61,788 nucleotides of DNA from Flavobacteriales bacterium UBA974 (lineage in GTDB: Bacteria > Bacteroidota > Bacteroidia > Flavobacteriales_D > Sanyastnellaceae): assembly GCA_002292405.1 (NCBI GenBank), contig DBBW01000011.1, positions 1,715-63,502 on the forward strand, read 5' to 3'. The first letter of the stretch is position 1. Each line of letters begins with the position of its first letter. Positions 1 through 8,149 of this stretch are shown here, one piece after another. The position numbers and the translations under genes are program-made. The notes beneath the pieces were generated by a model that did no database searches, had not been told where the DNA came from, and was given only the letters and a program-made list of their open reading frames with translations.

Positions 1-2
1 TA

Positions 3-503
3 CTTTTTAATGGAAGTTTAGTCCTAGTTGGAAGTACTCTGATGCTATTTTACTGGAGGTTTAAAGAGATGTTCCAAGCCATTGGCGATTCTGCGAAGTC
101 AATTAAGTTTGCAAGTTGGTCCAAGCCTGTGGGGCTGGTTGCAGGTGTACTATTTGCAGGGGTCGGCATCGTTCCTCATGATTTGCATTTTGCAGCACAT
201 GTGTTCTTCGCTAATTATGCTTTTCTCGTTTTATTTGTTTTATGTGTTCTTCACAGTCTCACAGTGTATCATTCGAATTTCTTGAGTAATAGATACGCTC
301 TGGGATATATGTTGTTTTGCATCGTACTCCTGATCTACTTATACATCATATTTTTAGGTCCTCAAATAGGTCCAGGTACATTTTTTACTGAGCGTGAATT
401 AATGCTTCAGGTGATCTCTCAAAAATCTATAGTCTTATCTTTAATACTCTCTATTCTGATTCAGGTGTATGGTTTTCATTGTCTTTTTAAAAGGATAAAT
501 TGA
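3..503 (+). CDS. Membrane protein of unknown function, 5' end cut by the window
   Basis: The reading frame is open from base 3, with no stop before the first ATG at 42, so the visible part is probably the C-terminal portion of a longer protein. About five hydrophobic segments are visible. They include a Pro-His-Asp-Leu-His stretch between two membrane spans that recalls DUF998-type membrane proteins, but the match is weak and I assign no function. The last residues are basic (FKRIN), suggesting a cytoplasmic C-terminus. It faces the HMA-MauE gene tail to tail, with 34 bp between them. Confidence 0.6.
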   Translation, partial: LFNGSLVLVGSTLMLFYWRFKEMFQAIGDSAKSIKFASWSKPVGLVAGVLFAGVGIVPHDLHFAAHVFFANYAFLVLFVLCVLHSLTVYHSNFLSNRYALGYMLFCIVLLIYLYIIFLGPQIGPGTFFTERELMLQVISQKSIVLSLILSILIQVYGFHCLFKRIN

Positions 504-537
504 ACGGAACAAAACAATTCATAATGTTCTTGTTATT

Positions 538-1269
538 CTAAAATACGTTTAGCAACATCAGTAATGCCATTGCAATCATAATGGTGTTTTCAATAAATGT
601 CGCTTCTGTCATCGGCAATTTTAAGGCTGTTCCTAGACATGCACAACGAATAGACTTTTTATCCAACAATGTTTTTGTGACTCCGACGGTTGTAATTCCT
701 AAAACAACAAGTGTCATGATTATAGCAATGTACACTTGAAAACGCATCAGGAACATGATTCCCAAAACAGTTTCTAGAAACGGATAAATCCATCCATAAA
801 TGGGGAGACGCTTGGCCAATGGGTCGTACATTTTAAAAGATTCGGGGAATCCTTTTAAATCCAACATTTTAAAGAAGCTAAATACGATGTAAAACAGCCC
901 CATGAAATCCAGCATAAATTCTTTCCAAGACCAGTCCATGTAATGGAGTAAGACGCCAGCTGATGTGATGTAAAAGAGGATCAGCAACAGCGGTTTTAAT
1001 TGCTGAAGTTTCGTTTTCTCTGAAGTCTTTGTAGATGAGATTGATGAGGCGCTAACGTTACCACTGTCCTTTTCTGACACGGTATATTTTTCTGGCAATG
1101 CATTTTGCAGAACATCCGCTGTCAGATGTCTTTCCATTGTAACTTCTGCTTCCCCTTTCGCAAGGTCAATGGTCACATGTGAGATGTCGGTCAGGTCGTT
1201 TACATATTTCTCTACGGATGCTTTGCAATTGTTGCAAGTCATTCCATCTATTTTATATGTCTGTTTCAT
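538..1269 (-). CDS. HMA domain fused to a MauE/DoxX-type redox membrane domain
   Basis: Residues 1-68 form a heavy-metal-associated domain with the metal-binding GMTCNNC motif (Cys12, Cys15). A Ser/Thr/Lys linker (about 69-90) leads to four predicted membrane spans (about 92-243) of the MauE/DoxX type, with a Cys-Ala-Cys pair at 209/211 in the position where MauE-like proteins carry redox cysteines. HMA domains bind Cu(I) or similar soft metals; MauE-like proteins are linked to disulfide or electron transfer in the cytoplasmic membrane. This is the last gene of a three-gene minus-strand operon: its ATG overlaps the end of the Rieske oxygenase gene by 17 bp, so translation is probably coupled. 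Domain assignment is firm. The role, perhaps metal or redox supply to the oxygenase, is inference. Confidence 0.85.
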   Translation of the reverse strand: MKQTYKIDGMTCNNCKASVEKYVNDLTDISHVTIDLAKGEAEVTMERHLTADVLQNALPEKYTVSEKDSGNVSASSISSTKTSEKTKLQQLKPLLLILFYITSAGVLLHYMDWSWKEFMLDFMGLFYIVFSFFKMLDLKGFPESFKMYDPLAKRLPIYGWIYPFLETVLGIMFLMRFQVYIAIIMTLVVLGITTVGVTKTLLDKKSIRCACLGTALKLPMTEATFIENTIMIAMALLMLLNVF

Positions 1270-2365
1270 GGCTTTCTGATTGATTCATATACTTCGCGAG
1301 CAAGCCATGGAAATGGTGGACCCCTTGTTCCTTTGTGGGAGAGAAGCGACCCGCGGTATAGAACCTCGATTGAAGACCTTGATGTACACTTTCCACGACG
1401 AATTCATCTTCCCTCTCGACTTTATCTAAAAGAGATCCAGCTCCCAAATCGAGCTTCGTCTCGTCGTAAACGTAGGTGATAAAACTCACTTTGGTTTTAT
1501 TTAAGCTCAAAGGTTTCACGATGTTGATAGAGAGTCCCCAAGGGTAGAAGTTGAACATCATGTTGGGGAAAATCCAGTAGTAATATGCCGCGACTTCCTT
1601 TCCGTGGTCTGGATGTTCTTCTGGGAGATCGAAGATTTCTGTGCCACCATCTGTGTATCCGATCTGCAGATTCATGTGGGGGTAGAGCTCCGTTTTGTAG
1701 TTTCCGTAGTCTAGAACACTGTTGAGATCTGCGTGCACGAACGGGATATGAAAGCCTTCTAGGTAGTTGTCACAATACAGCGCCCAATGGCTGTTTACGA
1801 TGTATTCTTTGCAGAGTACGTCATTTCGTTTGAACGATTCTAGAGGAAGATGCCCGATGCGCTTGTTCATCTTTTCGAGTACTTCTGAGAAGTCGAAAGA
1901 AGGATCTAGGGAGACGAATAAATGTCCACACAAATCTTTTATCGAGAACGCCCGCAATCCCTCACACGCGCGGGGGAAGTTTTTTGCCTGAGAGAACTCT
2001 GGCATGTGTTTAAAATTTCCAGCCAAATCGAATTGTCGCCCGTGATACATGCACGTCAATCCGTTCGCTTTCCCTGGGTTAGTCGCCACAAGATTTCCTC
2101 GATGTGTACATACGTTGCTTAGGCATTTTACTTCACTGTCTTTATCTCGCACGAGGAGTAAGGGCTCGCTTAAAAAATCCGGCAACATTACGAAAGGGTG
2201 AACCGTCTCAGCTAGTGGAACGGTGCTCGCAGAATCTCCAATCCATTGCCAAGTCTTTAAAAAAACCGTTTCCTTTAACTTCTCAAATATCTCCTGACTT
2301 TTATAAAATCTAGGTGGCAGTGTTTCTGCTTGTGTAATATCAGGATCAACAAAAAACTTCTCCAT
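1253..2365 (-). CDS. Rieske non-haem iron oxygenase, alpha subunit type
   Basis: The N-terminal Rieske domain shows both ligand pairs for the [2Fe-2S] cluster: Cys86-x-His88 and Cys105-x2-His108. The catalytic domain carries the mononuclear iron site, with the Asp199/Asn200 region, then Glu203, His206 and His211. A 370-residue length fits single-chain alpha subunits such as choline/betaine monooxygenases and related demethylases. The substrate cannot be read from sequence. The 1-bp gap after an amino-acid/amine permease hints at an imported amine or amino acid. No reductase or ferredoxin gene lies nearby, so electrons must come from elsewhere. It is the middle gene of the permease, oxygenase, HMA-MauE operon. 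Confidence 0.9.
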   Translation of the reverse strand: MEKFFVDPDITQAETLPPRFYKSQEIFEKLKETVFLKTWQWIGDSASTVPLAETVHPFVMLPDFLSEPLLLVRDKDSEVKCLSNVCTHRGNLVATNPGKANGLTCMYHGRQFDLAGNFKHMPEFSQAKNFPRACEGLRAFSIKDLCGHLFVSLDPSFDFSEVLEKMNKRIGHLPLESFKRNDVLCKEYIVNSHWALYCDNYLEGFHIPFVHADLNSVLDYGNYKTELYPHMNLQIGYTDGGTEIFDLPEEHPDHGKEVAAYYYWIFPNMMFNFYPWGLSINIVKPLSLNKTKVSFITYVYDETKLDLGAGSLLDKVEREDEFVVESVHQGLQSRFYTAGRFSPTKEQGVHHFHGLLAKYMNQSESHETDI

Positions 2366-2366
2366 G

Positions 2367-3602
2367 TTATTCAGCTTTTTCTCTTGTAATCCAAAAGTAG
2401 AATGGTATTCCTAGTAAAAACAAGCTCAACCCCGAAATTAGCACTTCTGATCCGCATCCTACCATAATCCAAACGACAAAGGCAAACGCACAAATGGCCA
2501 CCGTCAGCTTTTGATAATATCGAGAATGAGATTTCTTCAGAATGATGACAAAGCTTGTGATTGAAAAAAGGAATGGGATTGTAACTGCTAGGGTCGTCAA
2601 TTGCATCATGTAGGAGAATGTTTCAACGAGACTGTTCGAGTAGTTGAAAAGCATGAAAATGGACACAATAAAACTCGAGATGACAATTCCGTAAATCGGA
2701 GAATGAGATTTATTTACCTTTCCAAATGTCTTCGGAAACAATCCAGCTTGAGCTGCAGACATAGGGATAGCACCTTGCATGAGGATCCAGCCATTGAGAG
2801 CTCCCATGGTGGCGAGTACAGCTCCCGCTGCCACGATATACTTGGCGGCTCCTCCCCAAAAGATCTCTGCGACATCCGCAAACGGAGCACTCGATTGAGC
2901 AAGTACTTCAGCGGGGATAATACCCATAATTGATACTGAGCTGATGATGTAAATAAATACGGTGGCAATCGTCCCGAAAATCGTCGCTTTTTTGACGGTA
3001 CTCGCAGCATCTTGCACACTGCCGCTCGGGATGGTGGCACTCTCCATTCCTAAAAACGCAAAAAACGTCAGGACGGTTGTCGTTGTAATCACAGATAAAT
3101 CACTCTCTCCAGTCAGATTAAACGGGGTGAAGTTTTCCAATTGAAGATAGAACATCCCCCAAATCCCGATAAGTACAATTGGCGCTAGTTTAAAAATGGT
3201 AGTTATGATTTGGACTAAAGCAACCGTTTTAATTTCCTTAGAATTAATCCAAGTAAAAAACCAAATAATTGCCAACCCTGTAGCGATAGCAGCGAGGGCA
3301 GATTCCCCCAAGACAGGAAAAAACACAGTTAGATATCCCACTGCCGATACGGTAATCGCTGCGTTTGCGCACCAAATCGAAACCCAATATCCCCACGCCA
3401 CCAAATAAGCAGAGAAGTCGCCCATGCCCAATTTTGTGTATGCAAAGGGCCCACCATTTGCATCGGGCGCAAGCTTCCCTAGATACCCAAAAACGACGGC
3501 CAGTAAAACGGCACCCAAAGACGCGCAAAGCCATCCCACGATACTGATCCCCCCGAAAGCGGCGAGTGCGGCAGGCAACATAAAGATTCCTGAACCGATC
3601 AT
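2367..3602 (-). CDS. APC-family amino acid/amine permease (N-terminus unresolved)
   Basis: Eleven or so hydrophobic segments and the family hallmark MIGSGIFMLPAAL in helix 1 identify an amino acid-polyamine-organocation transporter of the cytoplasmic membrane. The first in-frame ATG (3602) lies inside helix 1. Upstream the same frame continues as family-like sequence (VKKIGFWGCTALVVGN, about 3603-3650), but it reaches a stop at 3683 without any ATG, GTG or TTG. The natural N-terminus is therefore missing in this frame. Either the gene uses a non-standard start (GTA at about 3650), or a frameshift or base error lies near the A8 run, since a separate short frame begins with ATG at 3718. First gene of the operon with the Rieske oxygenase; substrate unknown. 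Confidence 0.85.
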   Translation of the reverse strand: MIGSGIFMLPAALAAFGGISIVGWLCASLGAVLLAVVFGYLGKLAPDANGGPFAYTKLGMGDFSAYLVAWGYWVSIWCANAAITVSAVGYLTVFFPVLGESALAAIATGLAIIWFFTWINSKEIKTVALVQIITTIFKLAPIVLIGIWGMFYLQLENFTPFNLTGESDLSVITTTTVLTFFAFLGMESATIPSGSVQDAASTVKKATIFGTIATVFIYIISSVSIMGIIPAEVLAQSSAPFADVAEIFWGGAAKYIVAAGAVLATMGALNGWILMQGAIPMSAAQAGLFPKTFGKVNKSHSPIYGIVISSFIVSIFMLFNYSNSLVETFSYMMQLTTLAVTIPFLFSITSFVIILKKSHSRYYQKLTVAICAFAFVVWIMVGCGSEVLISGLSLFLLGIPFYFWITREKAE

Positions 3603-3646
3603 GTTCCCTACAACGAGTGCTGTACACCCCCAGAATCCTATTTTTT

Positions 3647-3718
3647 TTACGTTGTTGATGTTCCCAGTTTTTCTTTGGCGTTAAGATAAAAAGAACCGCC
3701 CAGCTCACCTATCTTCAT
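3647..3718 (-). other. Possible out-of-frame N-terminal segment of the permease gene
   Basis: A 23-codon frame starts with ATG at 3718, runs MKIGELGGSFYLNAKEK and six further residues, and ends at TAA just where the permease-like frame (VKKIGFWG) begins. A -1 shift at the last sense codon (ACG), re-reading its G, would join it to the permease frame directly before a run of eight A. This could be the true start of the permease with a sequencing error or real frameshift, or a coincidental short ORF. The sequence alone cannot decide. Confidence 0.35.
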
Positions 3719-3765
3719 TATCTGTCATGATGTTTCTCTCTAAATCGATGTCAAATATCTATGGT

Positions 3766-3791
3766 TTGGCTACACTCATGACTTAAATTTG
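3766..3791 (+). promoter_or_regulatory. Promoter of the lipoprotein gene (TTG / TAAATTTG)
   Basis: A perfect TAnnTTTG box lies at 3784-3791, with a TTG at 3766-3768 after a short 15-nt spacer. Transcription should start near 3796, between the two candidate start codons (3794 and 3824), which favours ATG 3824 with a leader of about 28 nt. Confidence 0.45.
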
Positions 3792-3793
3792 AG

Positions 3794-4345
3794 ATGAATA
3801 CAACTATAAAACATCAAAATAACATGAATCAGTACTATTTCCTGTTGCCTGCCATGCTAATGTTGGCCTGTACAACTCCTTCAGATGATGGAAGTATGGG
3901 TGAAGTTAATGCCCTATTTGCAAAGAATTCTGAGACTGCCATGGCCCTCATCCGAGATTTCGATAATGAAGATCTCGATGGGGTTCGGTCCCATTTTGCC
4001 GACAGCGCCCGATGGCGTCCGACAACATTCGGCAAGATAGAACCCACCACCATTGAGGATCAAATGAAAGGATGGGAGGCAGCCTGGAAAACATACGATT
4101 TTGACCTTGCGACGAATGATTTTCAGCTGCTGCCAGGTGTAGATGCAGATACAAAGAAGCCAGATGGCTCAGTTCGAGTCTACTTCGATTGGGACTTAGT
4201 GCGCCCGGCAACGGATAGTACTGAACGTAAATCAGTGAAGCTGTCTTACTACGAATCTTGGGATTTCGACGCTGATGGAAAGATTTGGTTGACGCAGATT
4301 TTTGGAGATGCGACGGCAGCTATGAATGCTCTGAATGACATGTGA
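3794..4345 (+). CDS. NTF2/SnoaL-like lipoprotein
   Basis: The N-terminus carries a lipoprotein signal ending LMLAC with Cys26 (numbered from ATG 3794), so the mature protein is lipid-anchored. The rest (about 40-180) alternates helix and strand with aromatic residues like SnoaL/NTF2-fold proteins: DFDNEDLDGVRSHFAD near the start and a closing strand around IWLTQIFGD. That fold covers ketosteroid-isomerase-like enzymes and ligand-binding proteins, so no reaction can be named. A second ATG at 3824 gives a compact signal peptide (MNQYYFLLPAMLMLAC) and fits the predicted transcription start better. The upstream ATG contributes the only positive charges. Single gene, divergent from the permease operon. 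Confidence 0.75.
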   Translation: MNTTIKHQNNMNQYYFLLPAMLMLACTTPSDDGSMGEVNALFAKNSETAMALIRDFDNEDLDGVRSHFADSARWRPTTFGKIEPTTIEDQMKGWEAAWKTYDFDLATNDFQLLPGVDADTKKPDGSVRVYFDWDLVRPATDSTERKSVKLSYYESWDFDADGKIWLTQIFGDATAAMNALNDM

Positions 4346-4431
4346 TTAAAGATCTTATTGCGAGAAAGTCGCACCACCCTTGTTTCTCCACCACAAGTGT
4401 TTGTCATTCTGTTATTGATCAATATGCTTGA

Positions 4432-4439
4432 TATTTTTG
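4432..4439 (+). promoter_or_regulatory. Putative -7 box (TATTTTTG) for the serine hydrolase gene
   Basis: The sequence matches TAnnTTTG and predicts a leader of roughly 37 nt before ATG 4481. The only upstream TTG candidates have poor spacing (4414-4416, 15 nt; 4401-4403, 28 nt). Confidence 0.35.
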
Positions 4440-4480
4440 CTTATAATGTGACCTTGTAATACGATAATTGAACCAAAACA

Positions 4481-5890
4481 ATGATGAATCTTAAAAATTT
4501 GAGTTTTATACTCCTGTTTTCTCCAACAATTTTCTACGCGCAGAACCCAAATCCTAGCCTGGAGGTTGATGCATTTATTCTTGACGAAATGGACTATGAA
4601 AATCTTCCCGGGATGTCAACATTAATTGTAAAAGAAGGAGAAATAGTTTGGGTTGAATCGTATGGGATGGCGGACATAGAAAATAGCATACCTGTTTCTG
4701 ATAATACTGCTTTTTTAATGGCATCTGTATCAAAGTTGTTTACAGGAACAGCACTGATGCAGCTGTTTGAGGATGGCCAAATAGATCTGGACGATGACAT
4801 CAATAACTATCTTCCGTTCAGCGTTTCTAGCCCCAATTATCCAGACAACAGCATCACTTTTCGGATGCTCATGACCCATACATCATCGATATCTGATAAT
4901 TGGTCAGCGATTGACAACTATTATAGCATGGATGACCCTACAATTTCCCTTGCAGATTGTATGGAAGGGTACTTTTCTACATCTGGTGTAGATTATGACC
5001 CTCAGAATAATTTCAATAACGATATCCCTGGATCGGCGTTCGATTATTCAAATATGGCTACTGACCTGGCTGGGTATTTAGTTGAGATTATCTCGCAGGA
5101 ATTATTTAGTGAGTATAGCAATACAGAGGTTTTTGATGCACTATGTATGGAAAATACGTCATGGTATTTATCGGACTTCGACACTCTTAACGTGGCGCGT
5201 CCATATGATTGGCAAGGAGGGCAGTTCAGTCCATTCGCACACTATGGATTTGCGGATTATCCTAGCGGTCTTCTTAGGTCAAATGTTCTTGATTTGGCAA
5301 ATTTCATGATTGCGTATTTACAAAATGGATTGTTCAATAGTAACCAGCTTTTAAGCGGTGCTTCCGTGGATGAAATGTTGACATTTCAAATACCTAACAT
5401 TGACAATACACAAGGATTAAACTGGTACACAGAAGAAATCTATCTCTCAGGAGGTGGAGTTATAGATCTCTGGGGACATAATGGAGGTGAAAGTGGGGCG
5501 ACAGCAGAGTTGTATATAAACCCAGTAAATCAAATCGGGATTGTTGTTCTAAGCAATGGTGAGGGTGAACTTCTGTATGTCGTAGATGAACTTTATGATT
5601 ACGCCATATCACTCTCAACATCAGGTGTCGGAAATCCAAGCTGTGATAATGTCTCAATTGACGGTACAACCATAATAACGTCTTCAATTAATGCATATCC
5701 AAACCCCGCTACTGACATATTTACGATTGAATCAGAAAAGGGCGGTTTGGTTACTTTATACTCACTTTTAGGAAAACAAATACTTACGCAAGAGGTGAGT
5801 CGTGTAGATGAAATTGATGTTTCGAAAATCGAAAGCGGCAACTATTTTCTACAGTTAGATAACGCTCGCATTAAACTTATGATACACTAG
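4481..5890 (+). CDS. Secreted beta-lactamase-family serine hydrolase with T9SS tail
   Basis: A signal peptide (about 1-20, ending YAQ) precedes a class C beta-lactamase/DD-peptidase fold. The catalytic motifs are all present: Ser82-Val-Ser-Lys85 (SxxK), Tyr189-Ser-Asn191 (YxN) and His334-Asn-Gly336 in the third (KTG-like) position. That pattern fits esterase, peptidase or EstB-like members better than true beta-lactamases, which have K-T-G. Residues about 400-469 form a type A T9SS sorting domain (YPNPATDIFTIE, then LYSLLGKQ, then GNYFLQL), so the enzyme is exported across the outer membrane and probably attached to the surface. The start could be either of two consecutive ATGs (4481, 4484). 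Substrate unknown. Confidence 0.9.
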   Translation: MMNLKNLSFILLFSPTIFYAQNPNPSLEVDAFILDEMDYENLPGMSTLIVKEGEIVWVESYGMADIENSIPVSDNTAFLMASVSKLFTGTALMQLFEDGQIDLDDDINNYLPFSVSSPNYPDNSITFRMLMTHTSSISDNWSAIDNYYSMDDPTISLADCMEGYFSTSGVDYDPQNNFNNDIPGSAFDYSNMATDLAGYLVEIISQELFSEYSNTEVFDALCMENTSWYLSDFDTLNVARPYDWQGGQFSPFAHYGFADYPSGLLRSNVLDLANFMIAYLQNGLFNSNQLLSGASVDEMLTFQIPNIDNTQGLNWYTEEIYLSGGGVIDLWGHNGGESGATAELYINPVNQIGIVVLSNGEGELLYVVDELYDYAISLSTSGVGNPSCDNVSIDGTTIITSSINAYPNPATDIFTIESEKGGLVTLYSLLGKQILTQEVSRVDEIDVSKIESGNYFLQLDNARIKLMIH

Positions 5891-5899
5891 GTTATAGTT

Positions 5900-6481
5900 G
5901 TGGATGACAGTAAAAGCAAGTCTATGATCAACAAAGAGGTATCTAGAATTATTCAATCACGTCATTCGGTGTATCCACTCGATTTTAATGGGTGTGAAAT
6001 CGAGGATGACATCGTACTACAAATTCTTAAAAATGCAAATCATGCGCCAACCCATAGGCTGACTCAACCCTGGCTTTTTAAAATCTTCAGCAAATCTTCT
6101 AAAATGAAATTAATGTCTGAAATCTCAAAATTAAATGATGATTTTACGGTGGAGAAAAAAGCACAATTAGAATATAATTTCAATCAGTCAAGCCACATAA
6201 TTTGTGTTTGTATGCATAGAAACCTTCAAAACATTGTTCCAGAATGGGAAGAGATCGCTGCAACAGCCATGTCAGTCCAAAATATATGGATTTCATGTGT
6301 TGACAGTAACATAGGTGGTTATTGGAGTACTCCGAAGTATGTAGATCAACTCAATAATTTTTTATCGCTTAAAAAGAATGAAAGATGCCTGGGTCTGTTC
6401 TACCTCGGAGTGCGTGATTCAAAACCCAAAAGAAATGTCAGGAGAAAAGACATTGATGAAAAAATAGAATGGTTCAGGTAA
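5900..6481 (+). CDS. Nitroreductase-family flavoprotein
   Basis: The protein shows the nitroreductase pattern: a basic N-terminal SRHSVYPLDF segment (FMN-phosphate contact), the NANHAPTHRLTQPW motif near residue 50 and a GLFYLGV strand near the C-terminus. Such proteins are cytoplasmic FMN-dependent NAD(P)H oxidoreductases of nitroaromatics, quinones or flavin-related substrates; its own substrate is unknown. The frame opens with GTG at 5900; ATG at 5924 is an alternative. It lies 9 bp after the serine hydrolase stop, so it is probably co-transcribed, though the functions are not obviously linked. It is convergent with the PhzF gene. Confidence 0.85.
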   Translation: MDDSKSKSMINKEVSRIIQSRHSVYPLDFNGCEIEDDIVLQILKNANHAPTHRLTQPWLFKIFSKSSKMKLMSEISKLNDDFTVEKKAQLEYNFNQSSHIICVCMHRNLQNIVPEWEEIAATAMSVQNIWISCVDSNIGGYWSTPKYVDQLNNFLSLKKNERCLGLFYLGVRDSKPKRNVRRKDIDEKIEWFR

Positions 6482-6492
6482 ATAAATTCTCT

Positions 6493-7278
6493 TTAGAAAA
6501 AAAACTCTCCACTAGAATATGTCGTTGCTTGGCCACCAACAATTACTCGGTCAGAATTGTCCCTACAAGACAATTCCCCACTTCTTTTAGATAGTTGTAT
6601 AGTCTGTAGATTTTTCTTTGAAAGTCGAGTTGACCAAAAAGGGATTAATGTGCAATGTGCAGACCCTGTTACGGGATCTTCTAATATTGTTGCTTGTGGC
6701 GTAAAATACCGTGACACGAAATCATATGTATTTCCCGGAGCCGTTACAATTACGCCTCCACATCCCAAGTTTATTTGGTCAAAATATTGTCTGTTAATTT
6801 GTATGTCTTTTATCTCCTGTTTATTTCTGTAGACCAGCATATAATCTCTGGCTTTATAGACTTCTTGTGGTTGTATATTTAACGCTGATTTAATCTCTTC
6901 AGGGAGTTCCGCGGAGATAGGAGCTCTTGAAGGAAGATTTAAATAATACAATCCATCTTGATAAGTGACTCTAAGCACTCCACTAAGGGTTTTAAATACA
7001 ATCTCATCGAGTGGATAGTGTAAGATGGATTTTAATATATGAGCAGCAGCTAGGGTGGCATGTCCACATAGATCTATTTCAAGATCTGGTGTAAACCACC
7101 TCAGATCAACATTCTTACCATTGTTAATGAAAAAAGCAGTTTCAGCAACCGCGTTTTCTTGGGCAATCTTTAAAAGCAGATCGTCTGACAGCCAGTTTTG
7201 AAGAGGCACTATACAAGCAGGATTACCTCCAAACACCTTGTCGCTAAAAGCATCAACCTGATAATATTTGTAATTCAT
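6493..7278 (-). CDS. PhzF-family isomerase
   Basis: A 261-residue protein with the PhzF/DapF-like fold. Visible hallmarks are the N-terminal QVDAFSDKVFGGNPACIV, the catalytic Glu46 in ENAVAETAFF, CGHATLAAAH (about 71-80), and the C-terminal DPVTGSAHCTLIPFWS loop. Family members isomerise or epimerise small acids and amines; most are not phenazine enzymes, and no phenazine genes occur here. I start it at ATG 7278 rather than 7293 because MNYKYYQVDAF is the usual family N-terminus and a TTACTTTG box ends exactly 4 nt upstream. Its start faces the secreted-protein gene at 7356 across a short divergent promoter region. Confidence 0.92.
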   Translation of the reverse strand: MNYKYYQVDAFSDKVFGGNPACIVPLQNWLSDDLLLKIAQENAVAETAFFINNGKNVDLRWFTPDLEIDLCGHATLAAAHILKSILHYPLDEIVFKTLSGVLRVTYQDGLYYLNLPSRAPISAELPEEIKSALNIQPQEVYKARDYMLVYRNKQEIKDIQINRQYFDQINLGCGGVIVTAPGNTYDFVSRYFTPQATILEDPVTGSAHCTLIPFWSTRLSKKNLQTIQLSKRSGELSCRDNSDRVIVGGQATTYSSGEFFF

Positions 7279-7282
7279 ACAG

Positions 7283-7290
7283 CAAAGTAA
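7283..7290 (-). promoter_or_regulatory. -7-like box (TTACTTTG) 4 nt before the PhzF start
   Basis: On the minus strand TTACTTTG is followed by ctgt and then ATG 7278. One base departs from TAnnTTTG, but the 4-nt distance equals that seen at many other genes here and predicts transcription starting at the start codon. Confidence 0.4.
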
Positions 7291-7321
7291 CAATGTTTAA
7301 TGATTACTATATCGTATTTTA

Positions 7322-7351
7322 TTGAGGTTGTGCTTTTTATTTATACGTTTG
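7322..7351 (+). promoter_or_regulatory. Consensus promoter TTG-N19-TACGTTTG, leaderless configuration
   Basis: TTG at 7322-7324, exactly 19 nt, then TACGTTTG at 7344-7351: a perfect match to the Bacteroidota housekeeping promoter. The box ends 4 nt before ATG 7356, so the predicted +1 is the start codon itself. Confidence 0.7.
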
Positions 7352-7355
7352 TCGC

Positions 7356-8063
7356 ATGAGAAATATATTGTTGTTGCTATTTGCTTGTATGCCTTTGTTT
7401 TTATTCGGTCAAGGGACCAAATTGCTGAATGCTGAGTCCGTCTTGATGTCTTCTCCTGAAAACAAGTTGTCATCAACAGAAATTTTAAATGCAGACACTC
7501 TAGACCCCCCGTTTTATTTCAATGCAATTGATTGGCAGTACAATGAGAACAATGAATTGTGGCTGAAGGTTCAGTGCCTAAGACCAGCCCAAGAGTGCTG
7601 TGAGTGTTATCCTGAAAAAATTACTGAAGGGTGGGTCGCTCAAGAAAACACCTTTGCTCCGAGTTTGTTTTCGGATATCCTCTTGCCTTTTTCTGAATCA
7701 ATGATTGAACGTTCAGAGGTGATTATGGTCAATGATTTTCAGAATTATGAGGTTCAGTTTCTAGGTGAAGGATGGTACATAGAAGGTTATGGAGGGGTTT
7801 TATTCGTCAATGGACGTGTTAACATCGGTGGTGAATTGGTAGAATTAATCTACAAATCTGAGGCGTCATATCCCAGCAATTCAGGAGCATTAACCTTTGA
7901 TCCTTATTATACATACCAATACCAGGACATCGAATTCAAAATATTCTTGAATAGAGAAGAAGACCGTCACGGATATGGCGTCAAGTTTATCGAAATAACG
8001 AGTGATGGTGTCACGCAAAGAATCCTCATCACAAAAAATGCATCAACGTTTGTATTTAATTAG
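7356..8063 (+). CDS. Secreted protein of unknown function
   Basis: I do not recognise this family. A clear signal peptide (MRNILLLLFACMPLFLFGQG, cleavage near residue 19) is followed by about 215 residues rich in aromatic and acidic amino acids. A Cys cluster (CLRPAQECCECYP, about residues 75-88) could form disulfides or bind metal. The remainder is probably beta-rich (alternating strands such as GVLFVNGRVNIGGELVELIY and the final GVTQRILITKN). There is no T9SS tail and no lipobox, so it is probably periplasmic. It is the only gene in its unit and has one of the best promoters in the window. Confidence 0.7.
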   Translation: MRNILLLLFACMPLFLFGQGTKLLNAESVLMSSPENKLSSTEILNADTLDPPFYFNAIDWQYNENNELWLKVQCLRPAQECCECYPEKITEGWVAQENTFAPSLFSDILLPFSESMIERSEVIMVNDFQNYEVQFLGEGWYIEGYGGVLFVNGRVNIGGELVELIYKSEASYPSNSGALTFDPYYTYQYQDIEFKIFLNREEDRHGYGVKFIEITSDGVTQRILITKNASTFVFN

Positions 8064-8133
8064 GGAGTGAGGATTATTTAAAGTAAGGCACCTGCTGATT
8101 TCTAATTATTATATAATTGAGGTTTTAATTTTC

Positions 8134-8141
8134 TACCTTTA
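8134..8141 (+). promoter_or_regulatory. Putative -7 box (TACCTTTA) for the esterase gene
   Basis: TACCTTTA ends 8 nt before ATG 8150, with TTG at 8117-8119 about 14 nt upstream. Spacing is shorter than ideal. If used, the leader would be only a few nucleotides. Confidence 0.35.
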
Positions 8142-8149
8142 TACGCTTT

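Noticed and set aside
506..532. GAACA/TGTTC inverted repeat between the first two genes
   Set aside because: A five-base stem with a 17-nt loop and no T tract is too weak to call a terminator.
3244..3708. 154-codon minus-strand frame over the permease N-terminus
   Set aside because: It is a shadow of the permease: basic, low-complexity sequence without membrane segments or domain features. Only its start region is of interest, and that is covered under the frameshift.
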